Source of the DNA: JAPUME01 sp027294185
GTDB lineage: Bacteria > Acidobacteriota > Terriglobia > UBA7540 > JAPUME01
Assembly (NCBI GenBank): GCA_963555835.3
Contig: CAUVWZ020000001.1
Span: 310,001 to 374,000 of the forward strand
Direction of reading: 5' to 3'
DNA length: 64,000 nt
The notes below the pieces were generated by a model. The model was given only the letters and a program-made list of their open reading frames with translations. It was not told where the DNA came from and did no database searches. Each line of letters begins with the position of its first letter. Position 1 is the first letter of the stretch. The position numbers and the translations under genes were made by a program. Of the stretch, positions 9,652-19,319 are shown one piece after another.

Positions 9652-10595
9652 CGGGTTTCTGCTTCACCGCAGCGCCGGTGTCCCGATGTACGATACCTTT
9701 CCGGACGAAGCCCGTATGATGGGACAGACCGGGATTCGGCTTTCCTTCCTCTACATCACCGACTTGCAGAAATACACGGAAAAAGTTGCGGCTGAAGAGG
9801 CGCAATGCCTGGCGGACCAACTCTACAAGTCTTACGAGGTGGTGGAACCCTCGAAAGAGGAAGTGCTCCTTGGGGCCCGGCAGGCCATCGGTCTGGAACG
9901 CCAAGTGCAAGATGCGGGGATCGACGCGCTAGCCATCGATATGTTCCCCGGCCTCACGCCTGCCTGCGGCATGCTGCCGGCTCTGGGGATGGCCCGCTCA
10001 ATCGATCAGGGGGTCGTCGTAACAACCGAAGGCGATCTCTCGACCGGCCGTGGCGGGCATCCTCTTACGCTCCTTCACGGGGAAACCGTGCTATTTTGGG
10101 GAGCATTTGGTCTTTGACGAGAAGGAGAACTTCATCCTCGGCGGCCACGAGGGAGGCTCTGCTTGCTTCTCCATGGCGAAGCAAGGCACTCGCCCCAAGC
10201 TTCGGAACACGCAATACATCAACTTTGACCGCGTGCCGGGCGCTCCCCATTTCGGAGTTCTCCCGGAGTTCATCACAAATCCCGGCCCGGTAACCCTGGT
10301 GACTTTCTTCCGAGGGCCCGACGGATACGAGATGCGGCTGGCGTGTGGTGAGTCGGTGGACCTCCCTCCGCAGGATATTCACTTCGAGCATACCGTTTTC
10401 CGTCCGCGCATTCCGCTTCGGGCCTATTTCGAAAATAGCGCGCGGGCCGCTACGTGCCACCATTTCGCTCTTGTGAATGCTCCCGTCGAAGCCGAGATGA
10501 AGAAGGTTGCCAAAATCCTGAATATGCCTTGCGTTGACCTAACTCCTTTACGAGCCGCCATGGAATTCTTCCTGCCTAATAACGAGGGGTCATGA
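9652..10595 (+). pseudogene. Truncated, frameshifted L-fucose/L-arabinose isomerase-like gene
   Basis: About 310 residues resembling the C-terminal two thirds of the FucI/AraA-fold family, whose members are normally near 480 residues. The first part reads through AGVPMYDTFPDEARM and DALAIDMFPGLTPACGMLP to TTEGDLSTG. Near 10045-10050 the frame shifts by one base, and the homologous continuation is VAGILLRSFTGKPCYFGEH and GGHEGGSACF, ending at 10595 (FFLPNNEGS). The N-terminal third is missing and replaced by the DUF1501 fragment. A different, intact member lies at 24733-26190. The truncation argues for a dead gene even if the frameshift were a sequencing error. Confidence 0.8.
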
Positions 10596-10836
10596 GGAAA
10601 AGTTTGCGGTTGGATGGAAAATGTAGCAAGGATAAGATGGTGGTGAAATTGGAAGCCGATCAACAATCCTTGCTGTGATTCGAAGGCTGAGAAATGCTTA
10701 TCCTCAGTCGAGGGAGAGCGAGATTATTTTAAGAGTTCCAGGTCTGCAAGTCCTTCGAAGTTATCGTTTACGTGCGATGGGAATTGCCGATTTCCCAAGC
10801 AGGCCAAAATCTATAGTTTTAAGAAGGTGACTTCAC

Positions 10837-12021
10837 ATGAAAATCACAAAGATCGAATCGCATGTCCTATTAGACCCTCACTACGATCGGGACGCTTGTT
10901 CGTCTGCCCAGGACGATATCGTTGTCCAGGTCCATACCGACGATGGAATTGTGGGGATCGGGGAGGTGGATACGAATCCCTGGGTGGCTCAGGCGATGAT
11001 CCACGCGCGAGGGACCCACATTCTCGGCCTGGGGCTTGAGGAGATGCTGATCGGAGAGGACCCCCTCAACACCGAAGCTCTCTGGGAGAAGCTGTACACG
11101 GGGAGCTTCATGACCGGGCGGCGGGGGCTCGGCATCTGCGCCATCGGAGCACTGGATATTGCACTCTGGGATATCCGAGGAAAAGCGCTCGGTGTTCCTT
11201 GCTGGAAGTTGCTGGGTGGAGCCAGCAAGGAGGCTGTTACTCCTTATGCCTCGCTGTTACCCGTCGGGGAGACGGCGGCCACCTATCGGGATTCCCTGGT
11301 GCAAAAGGCCAAGGAAGCCAAGCGGTTCGGTTTCCGGGCGGGCAAAATGGAAGTGTGCGTCAAGGGTCCTTACACGCACAACCGCCTGCAAGAGCCCGAT
11401 GACGTCATCGTCGAGATTGTGGCGGCCTGCCGGGAGGCCGTAGGTTGGGATTTCACCATGATGGTGGACGTGTGTTACTGCTGGACGAATGCGAAAGAGG
11501 CCTTACGAGTTCTGAAAAAGTTGGAACCCTACGACCTGTTCTTCCTGGAAACTCCCATCCAACTGGACGATTTGGAGGGGTACGCCTATCTTCATGAACA
11601 CTCGCCGATTCGCATTGCAGCAGGCGAGCTGCAAAGTACCCGGTTCGAGTTCCTGGATTTAATGGACCGAGGAAAGGTGGACGTCGTGCAACCGGACATC
11701 GGACGCGTCGGGGGCCTGACGGAGGCACGTCGGGTTAGCCATCTTGCCGCCGACCGAGGAAGGCTGATGGTCCCCCACTGCTGGAAAACGGGGATCGGAA
11801 TTGCGGCTTCGATTCATCTGAGTGTGACGGCACCGCATTGCCCGTACGTTGAATTTCTGCCGGCTTCACTGTCAGAGTCGCCGTTACGCAAGGAATTGGT
11901 AAAAGAAGAGTTTCGGTTCGTCGAGGGCCGGATTCCCCTACCCCAATCCCCGGGGTTGGGAATCGAGCTGGATAAGGGAGCAATCGAACGTTTTCGTGCT
12001 GACCGGCAAGCGGACTTTTGA
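10837..12021 (+). CDS. Enolase-superfamily dehydratase/racemase
   Basis: A 394-residue enzyme, cytoplasmic. The ATG at 10837 follows AAGAAGGTG. Unlike the gene at 3554, it keeps every catalytic position expected for the mandelate-racemase group: K170-M-E172 on strand 2, Mg ligands D211 (MMVDVCY), E238 (FLETPI) and E264 (AAGEL), the D287 (QPDIGRVGG) and H314 (VPHCWKTG) dyad. The N-terminal capping domain occupies about 1-130. Members of this group dehydrate or epimerise sugar acids or racemise acid sugars; the substrate cannot be read from the sequence. It stands about 240 bases behind the isomerase relic, consistent with a former sugar-acid operon. Confidence 0.92.
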   Translation: MKITKIESHVLLDPHYDRDACSSAQDDIVVQVHTDDGIVGIGEVDTNPWVAQAMIHARGTHILGLGLEEMLIGEDPLNTEALWEKLYTGSFMTGRRGLGICAIGALDIALWDIRGKALGVPCWKLLGGASKEAVTPYASLLPVGETAATYRDSLVQKAKEAKRFGFRAGKMEVCVKGPYTHNRLQEPDDVIVEIVAACREAVGWDFTMMVDVCYCWTNAKEALRVLKKLEPYDLFFLETPIQLDDLEGYAYLHEHSPIRIAAGELQSTRFEFLDLMDRGKVDVVQPDIGRVGGLTEARRVSHLAADRGRLMVPHCWKTGIGIAASIHLSVTAPHCPYVEFLPASLSESPLRKELVKEEFRFVEGRIPLPQSPGLGIELDKGAIERFRADRQADF

Positions 12022-12423
12022 AGGTCAGACAGTCTCCGACACCTTGGCGGCGGTAATCATGAGGGAGCCGGACTGGTAGGCTCTGCCCTCTGGCACGCCT
12101 GCGCCGATTCAGAGCGCCGTCCGAATCTTTGGCGCCGACCGAGGGCGCTCATATAACGATTCCCGAGCCCTGGAAATATCTAAAGGTCCAAGCGAAGTCG
12201 TCGAAACCCGGCAGCTCGACCCGGTTCGACGCGTATATCACCCTGCGCCGTTGACGGGATGTACAGAAGCAGTTGACGTATAATTCTCTCGGTCAGGAGC
12301 TCAAAATGGAAATCCCGCCTCAGCGGTCCTGAAGAGGGTCCTATACCGGTAGGTATAATCACCGGAGGGAGGTCAACCAAGCACTGGGTCGGCGCGTATA
12401 CTAATCTACGGAGGAGGGCGAAT
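12022..12423. other. Intergenic region with A-type dispersed motif
   Basis: No gene seen. Contains a TATAAT at 12354-12359 inside a roughly 25-base motif (GGTATAATCACCGGAGGGAG) that has a similar partner near 22758, and a second TATAAT at 12279-12284 whose nearest TTGACG (12251) is too far away to pair. It probably carries the promoter of the ceramidase-like gene at 12424. Confidence 0.4.
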
Positions 12424-13845
12424 ATGAACCGGCGCGAATTCCTGGCGGCGAGCATTGTGGCAGGCGTTGTGCCCAAGCGGGGCTGGACGGCGCCTGCGTC
12501 ACCGGTCGACACCCACGTGGGTATCAAGGCCGGCGCCGCTCAGCGAGACATTACCCCGCCCATCGGATACGAGATCACGCATTACTACCGAGTGAGCATC
12601 GGCGTTCACGACCCGTTGTTTGCCCGGTGTTTGTACCTCGAAGATGGCCAAGGCAACTCGGTGGCAATGATTTGCACCGATCTGATCACGGCGTCATTCG
12701 ATGCCTGCGACCATCTGCGAGAGGAAATCTTCAAAAAGACAGGCATCAAGAACTCGCTGATCGCGTGCAGCCATTCCCATTCGTCCGCGCCGTTGGGACC
12801 GCTCCTACCCCATACAAAGCCATCGAACCCAAGCGGACACCCGACGAGCGCCAGAGACATGGTTTCCAAATGGAACGACAGCACAAACGACGCCATTCTG
12901 GCGATAGTCAAGGAGGCCAAGGAGCACGCCCAGCCGGTCTCGCTCCGCGTCGGGCGAGCTTCCGCCCAGGTCGGTTTCAACCGCCGGCTGATCAACGAAG
13001 AAACCGGCCATGTCTTCATGGGGGTCAACCGGGCGGGCCCGGTTGTACCCTGGGTCAACGTACTGGTGGCCGACAGCAAGAAGACCGGCAAGCCGATTGC
13101 CGTGCTTTTCGAACACGCTGCCCATCCGGTCATCGTCCCACATACAAGTAAGCTGACCAGCGCAGATTATCCTGGCGCGGCAGTCAAGCGTATCCGCGAG
13201 GAGTTGGGCGAGGATGTCATTGCGCTGTTTGGCCAGGGTTGCGGCGGCAACATCAACGGCTATCCGCTCCGGTCAACGCATGAAAACGCCGACCGCCAGG
13301 GACGGAAGCTCGGCGACACGGTGCTCAAAGCAATAAAGGAGAGTGACCCGATCAAGTCACAGACGTTCAGCGTGAAATTCGCTCAGTCAATGTTGCCATC
13401 GCACCCGCTGCCCAGCGAAGAATTGTGGCAAGAGATGGCCGCGGAGAACAAGGATGACGAACTCCGCATGAAGCAGCTCAAGAAGATTCGCGACTTCATG
13501 GATCGCGCTGCCGAGCCGCCACCGCGGCGTTTTGACGCCTACGCCGTGATGACCGGGCGGGAGTGGTGCCTGGTCACCATGCCACACGAAATGTTCTGCC
13601 AGTACGAACTGTGGATCGACAGGAACGCTCCATTCAAACACACCATGACGTTCGCCTACACGAACGGCTACCAGGGCTACATCGCGGTCGACGAAGCGTG
13701 GCGTCTGGGTCCCAAGGGCGGGTACGAGGCGGCTTCGCTGCCCAACTGGAGCGGCCAGGTATGGACCGAGCACTTTGGCCCCCCGGCTGTCGGCAGCGAA
13801 AAGATCGTCAAAGACACCGTCGCGTCCCTTTGGCCGAAGGTGTAA
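12424..13845 (+). CDS. Neutral/alkaline non-lysosomal ceramidase-like secreted protein
   Basis: A 473-residue protein of the neutral ceramidase N-terminal family, which in characterised members hydrolyses the amide of ceramides with a Zn-dependent site; bacterial homologues near sugar genes may have other substrates. The start follows ACGGAGGAGG. A Tat-like signal (NRREFL) and hydrophobic run occupy residues 1-24. Family hallmarks are RDITPP (41-46), CTDL (84-87), HSHSSAPLGP (117-126, likely Zn ligands H117 and H119), FEHAAHP, and GQGCGGNING. Length is shorter than the roughly 650-residue enzymes because the C-terminal domain is absent, as usual in this subgroup. A second, frameshifted relative is at 16165-17651. 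Confidence 0.85.
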   Translation: MNRREFLAASIVAGVVPKRGWTAPASPVDTHVGIKAGAAQRDITPPIGYEITHYYRVSIGVHDPLFARCLYLEDGQGNSVAMICTDLITASFDACDHLREEIFKKTGIKNSLIACSHSHSSAPLGPLLPHTKPSNPSGHPTSARDMVSKWNDSTNDAILAIVKEAKEHAQPVSLRVGRASAQVGFNRRLINEETGHVFMGVNRAGPVVPWVNVLVADSKKTGKPIAVLFEHAAHPVIVPHTSKLTSADYPGAAVKRIREELGEDVIALFGQGCGGNINGYPLRSTHENADRQGRKLGDTVLKAIKESDPIKSQTFSVKFAQSMLPSHPLPSEELWQEMAAENKDDELRMKQLKKIRDFMDRAAEPPPRRFDAYAVMTGREWCLVTMPHEMFCQYELWIDRNAPFKHTMTFAYTNGYQGYIAVDEAWRLGPKGGYEAASLPNWSGQVWTEHFGPPAVGSEKIVKDTVASLWPKV

Positions 13846-13858
13846 GTTGTTGAATTTG

Positions 13859-13906
13859 TGGTGGGCCCGGTAGGATTCGAACCTACAGCCAACGGATTAT
13901 GAGTCC
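13859..13906 (-). tRNA. 3' half of a tRNA-Met(CAT), likely attachment-site remnant
   Basis: On the minus strand this reads from the anticodon loop (CTCATAA, anticodon CAT) through a well-formed T arm (GTAGG-TTCGAAT-CCTAC) to the acceptor strand CGGGCCC-A-CCA. The 5' half (matching GGGCCCG acceptor strand and D arm) is absent from the adjacent sequence, so it is not a working tRNA. Integrases often recombine within the anticodon-to-3' segment of tRNA genes and leave a copy of that half at the far end of an element. It lies 14 bases after the ceramidase-like stop codon. Confidence 0.75.
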
Positions 13907-14077
13907 CCTTCCCGGTGAAGCACCCAAAGAAGATAAAGGACTTAGCCCTGCAAAACGCGGAAAAGTACGGCAAAATCTGCCACCTATCAACAACCGACCC
14001 AGGAAGGGGGCCAAAGAGGCCGGGGGAGCAGGTTGAGGGTCGCTGCTGTTACCCGTAGCGATTTGAGAACACAATTT

Positions 14078-14140
14078 GATAGCCTCCGCTCCGACCCCCG
14101 CTTCCAGGACCTCTTGCAGCGGATGAAGTTTCCGGAGTGA
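14078..14140 (+). pseudogene. Relic of a TPR Ser/Thr-kinase C-terminus (copy 1)
   Basis: Encodes DSLRSDPRFQDLLQRMKFPE then TGA, almost the same tail as the intact kinase at 34099-36495 (SLRSDPRYHDLLRRMNFPE). Nothing upstream belongs to a kinase, so only the last codons and stop survive. Confidence 0.8.
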
Positions 14141-14886
14141 GCCTGCCATACCTCCTAATTCACAGTGCCCGAAATACGGCAGGAGGAAATTGTGTCAAAA
14201 CTGTGCCAATTCTCGGGTGCAATGTGGTTGAGTTCGTACCCTTACCCTCTGATTGTCGGCCCCGGCAGCCACCCAGGCGCCCCTGAGGCCCGCCACGAAC
14301 GTGCCGCATCAATAGTTATATGGTTAAATGGCCATGGCCACGAGGCGCATTGAGGTGGGCCACGTGCGCCCAATGTCCTGTTCCCAGGAAACCTGCTGGC
14401 ACTCTTGCTGCGCAACCAACATTTCTGAGGCCCTACCATGACGCAACCGTATACCCGTTCTGCCGCATACTCCCCTTTGCGTCCTACCAAAATTCATAGA
14501 CTTACCGACAGACTGAACAGGAACAACCGGCACGGAATGTTGCATTTCGAGGCTCACGTTGACTTGCCTCCATAGTGCGGATTAGGATAGCCCCATCAAG
14601 TCAGGTCCCTTTGCAGCTAATGGTATGACCACCTGACAAGAGGCTTAGCCTGTGTTCCGGAAAGCCAAGTTCGTGGCTGCCATCGGGCCATCGTCTTGGA
14701 ATCCAGCCATGCTCCAAGCGCTCAAGGAAATAGATAGGGGAGTTTAAGGATAATCAAGATTTCATTGATTGGGAGAGGCGTTCTAGCGAGGCGCCCCGAA
14801 ACCAGATCCATCTTTCCCTGTCTGTCAGGGCCCCTACAAGCCGGTTGGATCTGTAGTCAATTTACAATTCGATAGGAGGTAGAGAC
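14141..14886. other. Gene-free stretch
   Basis: No coding sequence with family resemblance, RNA gene or strong hairpin was recognised in these roughly 750 bases. It lies between the kinase relic and a healthy lipoprotein gene. It probably contains decayed DNA and, near its end, the promoter of the gene at 14887. Confidence 0.4.
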
Positions 14887-15921
14887 GTGCATTCTGAAAA
14901 AGAACCCATCCTTCATGAGCAATATAAGGATTATAAGGATTCCAACCGTTCCCGGAGAAAGTTCCTCGGAGCGATGTCGGTTTCCCTGGCGACACTTGCC
15001 TGTGGAGGAGCGAACCGGACAAGCGAAGATCAGACGGCCCAGGTCTCGGCTACCCCCAAAGTCCGTGGAGGAGACGAAAAAGCCCCTCCCCGCCTTCAGA
15101 TTCACCACAACGAGTGGGGGCTAAGGCTCCTGCCGCGCGGAGGAAAGGAATGGAGTTTCGAGGAGAAGGTACGCCGTGTCAAAGAGGCCGGCTTCGTAGG
15201 ATGGGAGATGGACACGGGACTCGACTTTGAACCTCAAGTTCTCGAACTCCTCGCCAAATATAAACTCGACCTAGGCATGGGCTGCGCTCCGCGAACCTTC
15301 CCGGCTATGCGGAAGGACATCGAATCCGCCAAGAAAGCGGGCGCAAAGTATCTGGTCCCCGTCGCCGGTAACCCCGTGGGTGCCTACATGAGCGACGAGG
15401 AGATGTTCGCCTACGTGCGCGACTCCATGCAGGTGGCCGCCGACAACGACATGCCGCTGCTCTGGGAGACCCATCGCGGCTCGCTGACGCAAAGCCCCTA
15501 CCGTCTGCTGCGGTTGCTCGAAAAAATTCCCCAGATGCACTTCTGCGCCGACCTTTCCCATTGGGCCGTCGTCGACAGCCTCGGCAGCTCGGCCGAGCGG
15601 ATGATCCAAGCCTGGGAGCCGGTCCTCGACCATTTCGATGCCATTCAGTGCCGCATCTCCACCGGCAGCCAGGTGCAGGTGGACGTGGGTGACGGAAGCT
15701 CGAAGCTCGCCCAGGAATGGATGAAGCTTTGGGCCGAGATCATGCGCCGCTGGCTGAAGCGCGCACAGCCGGGCGAATTCTTCCCGGTCGCACCCGAGCT
15801 CGGACCGCCCAGCTATTCGATCGTCGGCCTGGACGGGAAGGAAATCTCCGACCGCTGGGAACAGTCGCTCGTCATGAAAAAACTCACCGAGCAGGCATGG
15901 GAGTCGGCGCAAAAAGCATAG
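14887..15921 (+). CDS. Exported sugar-isomerase/epimerase-like TIM-barrel lipoprotein
   Basis: A 344-residue protein of the xylose-isomerase-like TIM-barrel family. It starts with GTG at 14887 behind AGGAGGT. The N-terminus has a twin-arginine motif (SRRKFLG, about residues 22-28) and a hydrophobic run ending in a lipobox (LATLAC-GG), so it is probably Tat-exported and lipidated. The barrel shows plausible metal and catalytic residues in WETHRGS, CADLSHW and APELGP. In this family such proteins isomerise or epimerise sugars; exported versions beside DUF1080 and Gfo/Idh/MocA genes suggest action on oxidised sugars, which is inference. It is flanked by relics and stands as a single transcription unit. 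Confidence 0.82.
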   Translation: MHSEKEPILHEQYKDYKDSNRSRRKFLGAMSVSLATLACGGANRTSEDQTAQVSATPKVRGGDEKAPPRLQIHHNEWGLRLLPRGGKEWSFEEKVRRVKEAGFVGWEMDTGLDFEPQVLELLAKYKLDLGMGCAPRTFPAMRKDIESAKKAGAKYLVPVAGNPVGAYMSDEEMFAYVRDSMQVAADNDMPLLWETHRGSLTQSPYRLLRLLEKIPQMHFCADLSHWAVVDSLGSSAERMIQAWEPVLDHFDAIQCRISTGSQVQVDVGDGSSKLAQEWMKLWAEIMRRWLKRAQPGEFFPVAPELGPPSYSIVGLDGKEISDRWEQSLVMKKLTEQAWESAQKA

Positions 15922-16059
15922 CGATCGGGCAAGTCCTGCCCCTTATTGCCCGCATCTCGGGCGGCGCAAACCCTTTGGGTCTGCGGGTGGAGAAGTGGCC
16001 AATCTCCAGGACCGGGTGCACGGGGAAGTGGTTTGGCCGCGCCCGGGGACGTGGACCGA

Positions 16060-16082
16060 CCGCGCGCCCCTTCGGCGCGTGG
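16060..16082 (+). terminator. GC-rich hairpin, possible terminator
   Basis: CCGCGCGCC and GGCGCGTGG pair around a 5-base loop (CCTTC). It lies about 140 bases after the stop at 15921 and just before the next gene. No T-run follows, so intrinsic termination is uncertain. Confidence 0.3.
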
Positions 16083-16164
16083 CGGGTCAGACAGTGAAGA
16101 TTCGGTTTGTGATGCGGGACGCAGATCTCTTTTTGTTCCGGTTTGGCAAGTGACGGGGGGTGAG

Positions 16165-17651
16165 ATGAATCGCAGGAATTTTCTAACGCGTGTGACGATG
16201 GCGGGTCCGGTGGCGGCGATGCTGGTGGGGGGCCGGGCCCGGGCGGCCGCTCCTCTCCTTCAGGTTGGATATGCCGAGACGGACATCACGCCGGACATCG
16301 GCATGGAGCGACCGGGTGGGTACGGCAAGGCCTACCACCAGCACTTTCACGATGCGTGCAAGGTGCGGGTGGCGGTGTTCGACGACGGATCGAAGCGCGT
16401 GGCGTTGGCGGGAACGGATACGTTGATGATTCCGCGCCAATTGGTGCTGACGGTGCGAGAGGTGATTGAGCGTAAGACGGGGATCGACGGCGAGGCGATT
16501 TTGATTGGGGCTTCGCACTCGCACTCGTCTGGGCCGGTTGGGATGGTGCAACCGGGCGAGTATGATCATGCTTCGGAGTTTGTTCGGGAATTGGCTTACG
16601 AGAAGTCGTCGGCGGCCGATCCTGAGTTTTTGAAGTACGTGGAGGATCAGATCATCTCGGCTGTTTTGCAGGCCAACGGCAAGCGGCGAGCACTGGCTTG
16701 CGGCGTGGGGTCGGGATACGAGAAGGAGGCGGCATTTAACCGGCGTTTTCGGATGAAGAACGGCCGCACGCAGACGCACCCGCGCCAGGGGAATCCCAAC
16801 ATCATCCGACCGGCGGGACCGACGGACCCCGAAGTCGGCGTGATCGGCACCTTCGACGACAACGGGTATCTGGTCGGCTGCATCGTGAACTACGCCTGCC
16901 ACGCGACGACGAGTCCCGGTGGCATCTCGGCCAACTGGATCTACTACCTGGAGAAAACGATCCGAGGCGTTTTCGGCGAAGACGTGGTCGTCGTTTTCCT
17001 AGCGGGAGCGAACGGGGACATCACACAGGTCGACAATTTGAGTCCTTATGTGAACCCGGGGCGTGAGGAATGGGCGCGGCTGGTGGGCGCACGCGTGGGT
17101 GCGGAGGCGGTGAAGGTGCTGACGTCGATGCACACGGGGCCGATGGGACCGGTCGACTCGGCGCTCGAACTGCTAAAGATCCCCCGGCGCGTGCCGAGTG
17201 CGGAGCGCGTGAAGAAGTCGATCGAGTTGGTGAAGCGGGGGCCGGAGAACGTCGACCGGACCGAGTGGACGTTCGCGAAAGAGATCGTGATGCTGGACGC
17301 TCTGATCGCGGACCGGGAGTGTTTGTGACCAATCCCGCGGAGTACTTCGTGGAGTACGGTCTGGATATCAAGAAGCGCAGCAAGTTCCCTTACACGTATC
17401 CTGTGGAGTTGGCGAACGGCTGTGTGGGTTACGTGCCGACGGAGGAAGCCCTCAGTGAGACCGGCGGCGGCTACGAAACGCGGCTCACCAGCTACAGCAA
17501 TCTTGAGCGAACCGCCGGAACGCAGATCGCCGAGGCGGGGGTGCGCTTGGCAAACAGCCTGACACCCGGCAAAGCGCCGACGCGACCGCCTCACGCGCCG
17601 TTCGTGGGCGAGGGTTGGTCGTACGGGAGCGTGCCCGCGGAGTTGAAATAG
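16165..17651 (+). pseudogene. Neutral-ceramidase-like gene with a late frameshift
   Basis: Second member of the ceramidase-like family. The ATG at 16165 follows GGGGGGTGAG and encodes MNRRNFLTR, a Tat-type signal, although the frame is open further upstream. Hallmarks: ETDITPDIG, SHSHSSGPVG, NYACHAT, FLAGANGDITQ. The frame terminates at 17328 (ADRECL), while the homologous C-terminus continues in another frame from about 17318 (GPGVFVTNPAEYF, then NGCVGYVPTEEAL) to the TAG at 17651. A one-base indel near 17310-17318 explains this. If it is an assembly error, the gene is intact at about 495 residues. It is separate in sequence from the intact copy at 12424, so not a simple recent duplicate. 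Confidence 0.82.
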
Positions 17652-17773
17652 TGGGGCAAGAAAGCTCATTGAGGGGAGGTGCTCATCGTGAGACAGCCTG
17701 ATTCCCGAGGAATCGGAACTCGGCGAGCCGGGAGGCTTGCGCCACTTCAGTTCATATAGAAGTCAATTGATCC

Positions 17774-17895
17774 ATGTATAGAGGAATCGAACATACCGTT
17801 ATCGTTACAACGGACCCGGAAGCCCTGGCTTCCTGGTACGACAAGACGCTGAACTTTCCGATCGCGCACCGTTATGTGGGGAACGTTTTCGTGAC
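17774..17895 (+). pseudogene. 5' fragment of a VOC-family (glyoxalase-like) gene
   Basis: About 40 residues match the first beta-alpha-beta unit of VOC proteins (GIEHTVIVTTDPEALASWY, then NFPIAHRY). The rest of the roughly 125-residue fold is missing; downstream sequence to 17989 is unrelated. An intact VOC gene lies at 40069. Confidence 0.65.
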
Positions 17896-18065
17896 AAGAA
17901 TGTCATATCAAGTCGTGACTAGAACACCGCAACGCCCCTCGGTGACCATGAACTGTCACAGGGATATTCTTTCCTTCGTGACTTCGTAAATAGCAGGTTA
18001 GTCCTGCCCCTCACGAGGAGCACGGCAACATCTGGATGCTGGACAATGTGGACCAGTAGCAGCTT

Positions 18066-18128
18066 GACCCTCTCCGCTCCGACCCTCGCTTCCAGGACCT
18101 CCTGCGGCGGATGAATTTTCCGGAGTGA
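18066..18128 (+). pseudogene. Relic of a TPR Ser/Thr-kinase C-terminus (copy 2)
   Basis: Encodes DPLRSDPRFQDLLRRMNFPE then TGA, identical at its end to the intact kinase at 36432-36495. Immediately upstream an in-frame TAG at about 18057 follows GNIWMLDNVDQ, which looks like the tail of another unrelated protein. Only the terminal kinase codons remain. Confidence 0.8.
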
Positions 18129-18346
18129 GCCGGCCTAAGCGCCCTGAATCTACCTGCTCGAAGTCCAAGAATCAGGCACAAGAGAACGGCTCCAACAGTG
18201 TCCGCAACCGAACAGCCAAGTCCCAGGCCACTTGGGATGCCCTCTTCGGAGTCGTACGGCAGCCATCCAGGCCGTCTCAAAATGGCGCTACGCTCCCACT
18301 ATTCTGAACAGAACCCCCTGGCCTGTGGTCCTGAAGGTCACCGTGA

Positions 18347-19018
18347 CTAGGGAAGGGGTTTGACCCTGATGTTCTTGTAGTAAACCACGCTGTCGGGATC
18401 GTGCGCCTGAAGGGCAAATGTGCCGCTGGAAAGTACACCGTCAGCGGCGGCGGTGACAAGGCCGGGATTCGCGGCACGAATTCCCTTCCAGTCCGCCTGC
18501 TGTGTCCAATCCGCAGTCGTCTCGCCGTCCACTTTCACCACAACACGGTCTGCCCGGACAAGAATGTGCATGGCGAACCATTCGTTGTCCTTAGCTGGAG
18601 GATCAAAGACGTCATGCAGTCTGTAGAGACTCCCCGTCTTCCTCCGGTCGTGGTAGGTGTTGTTGACCTGAACCTCGACACCGAGCTCCGGCCAGCCGGT
18701 GGGCCGAAAACGGGTGTGGAAGTAGATGCCGCCATTCGAGTTGGGCCGCGTCAGCACATCGGCCTTAAATTCGAAATTCTTGAACTCTCCCTCGTTCACC
18801 TTTCCTACATAGAAAAGGTGGCTGAAGCTCCGTCCGTTGGCCACAATCGCGCCATCCTCCACGGTGAAGGATTTATCGCCGAACTGGCTGGCCTTCCAGC
18901 CGTCGAGCGTCTTGCCGTCGAAAAGGCTCACCCAACCCGGCCCGTCATCCGTCTGCTGGCTGGCCGCGAACCCCGGCAGCATCAACATGAGCAGGCTAAA
19001 AATAATCATTCTTTTCAT
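18347..19018 (-). CDS. Secreted DUF1080 (3-keto-disaccharide hydrolase-like) protein
   Basis: A 223-residue concanavalin-like beta-sandwich protein. The start at 19018 (MKRMIIFSLL) is chosen for its Sec signal peptide, cleaved near GFAA-SQQ, and GGAG upstream; an in-frame start 24 codons earlier would bury the signal. DUF1080 hallmarks: WVSLFDGKTLDGW, NGGIYFHTRF, EVQVNNTYHDRRKTGSLY, WFAMHILV and VKVDGETTADW. Family members have been linked to cleavage of 3-keto-glycosides produced by Gfo/Idh/MocA oxidoreductases; several of those are encoded elsewhere in this window. It is monocistronic here, between kinase relics. Confidence 0.88.
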   Translation of the reverse strand: MKRMIIFSLLMLMLPGFAASQQTDDGPGWVSLFDGKTLDGWKASQFGDKSFTVEDGAIVANGRSFSHLFYVGKVNEGEFKNFEFKADVLTRPNSNGGIYFHTRFRPTGWPELGVEVQVNNTYHDRRKTGSLYRLHDVFDPPAKDNEWFAMHILVRADRVVVKVDGETTADWTQQADWKGIRAANPGLVTAAADGVLSSGTFALQAHDPDSVVYYKNIRVKPLP

Positions 19019-19319
19019 AGTGTAGATCTCCGTTAGATTTGAACTCAATTGAACCAGAACTTCCGTTTTCAACTTTGCCTTTGCGCACAATCATACGCCA
19101 GTTGCCCTCTTGTGGAAAGCTCACATCGCCATGACCGAGATTTTGGGGATTCCCGGCTCGTTTTGGCAGTTCCGATGACCTCCTTGGTGTGTTCCGAACC
19201 TCACACTCCCCGACACAAACGACCTGACCACCCTATCCTCCGCCAGCTAACACGGTCCCACGAACAGGCCCTCAAGCAGCCATAAAAATAGGTCCTTCAC
19301 GAATACGCAGTTCCGACTT

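Noticed and set aside
12251..12284. TTGACG plus TATAAT promoter
   Set aside because: The 22-base spacer is too long for a standard sigma-70 promoter.
13677..13973. 98-residue minus-strand frame containing NPLAVGSNPTGP
   Set aside because: This peptide is what a tRNA 3' half gives when translated; it is not a gene.
17070..17651. 193-residue frame starting at 17070
   Set aside because: Only its part after about 17318 is real protein; the earlier part is an out-of-frame reading of the ceramidase-like gene.
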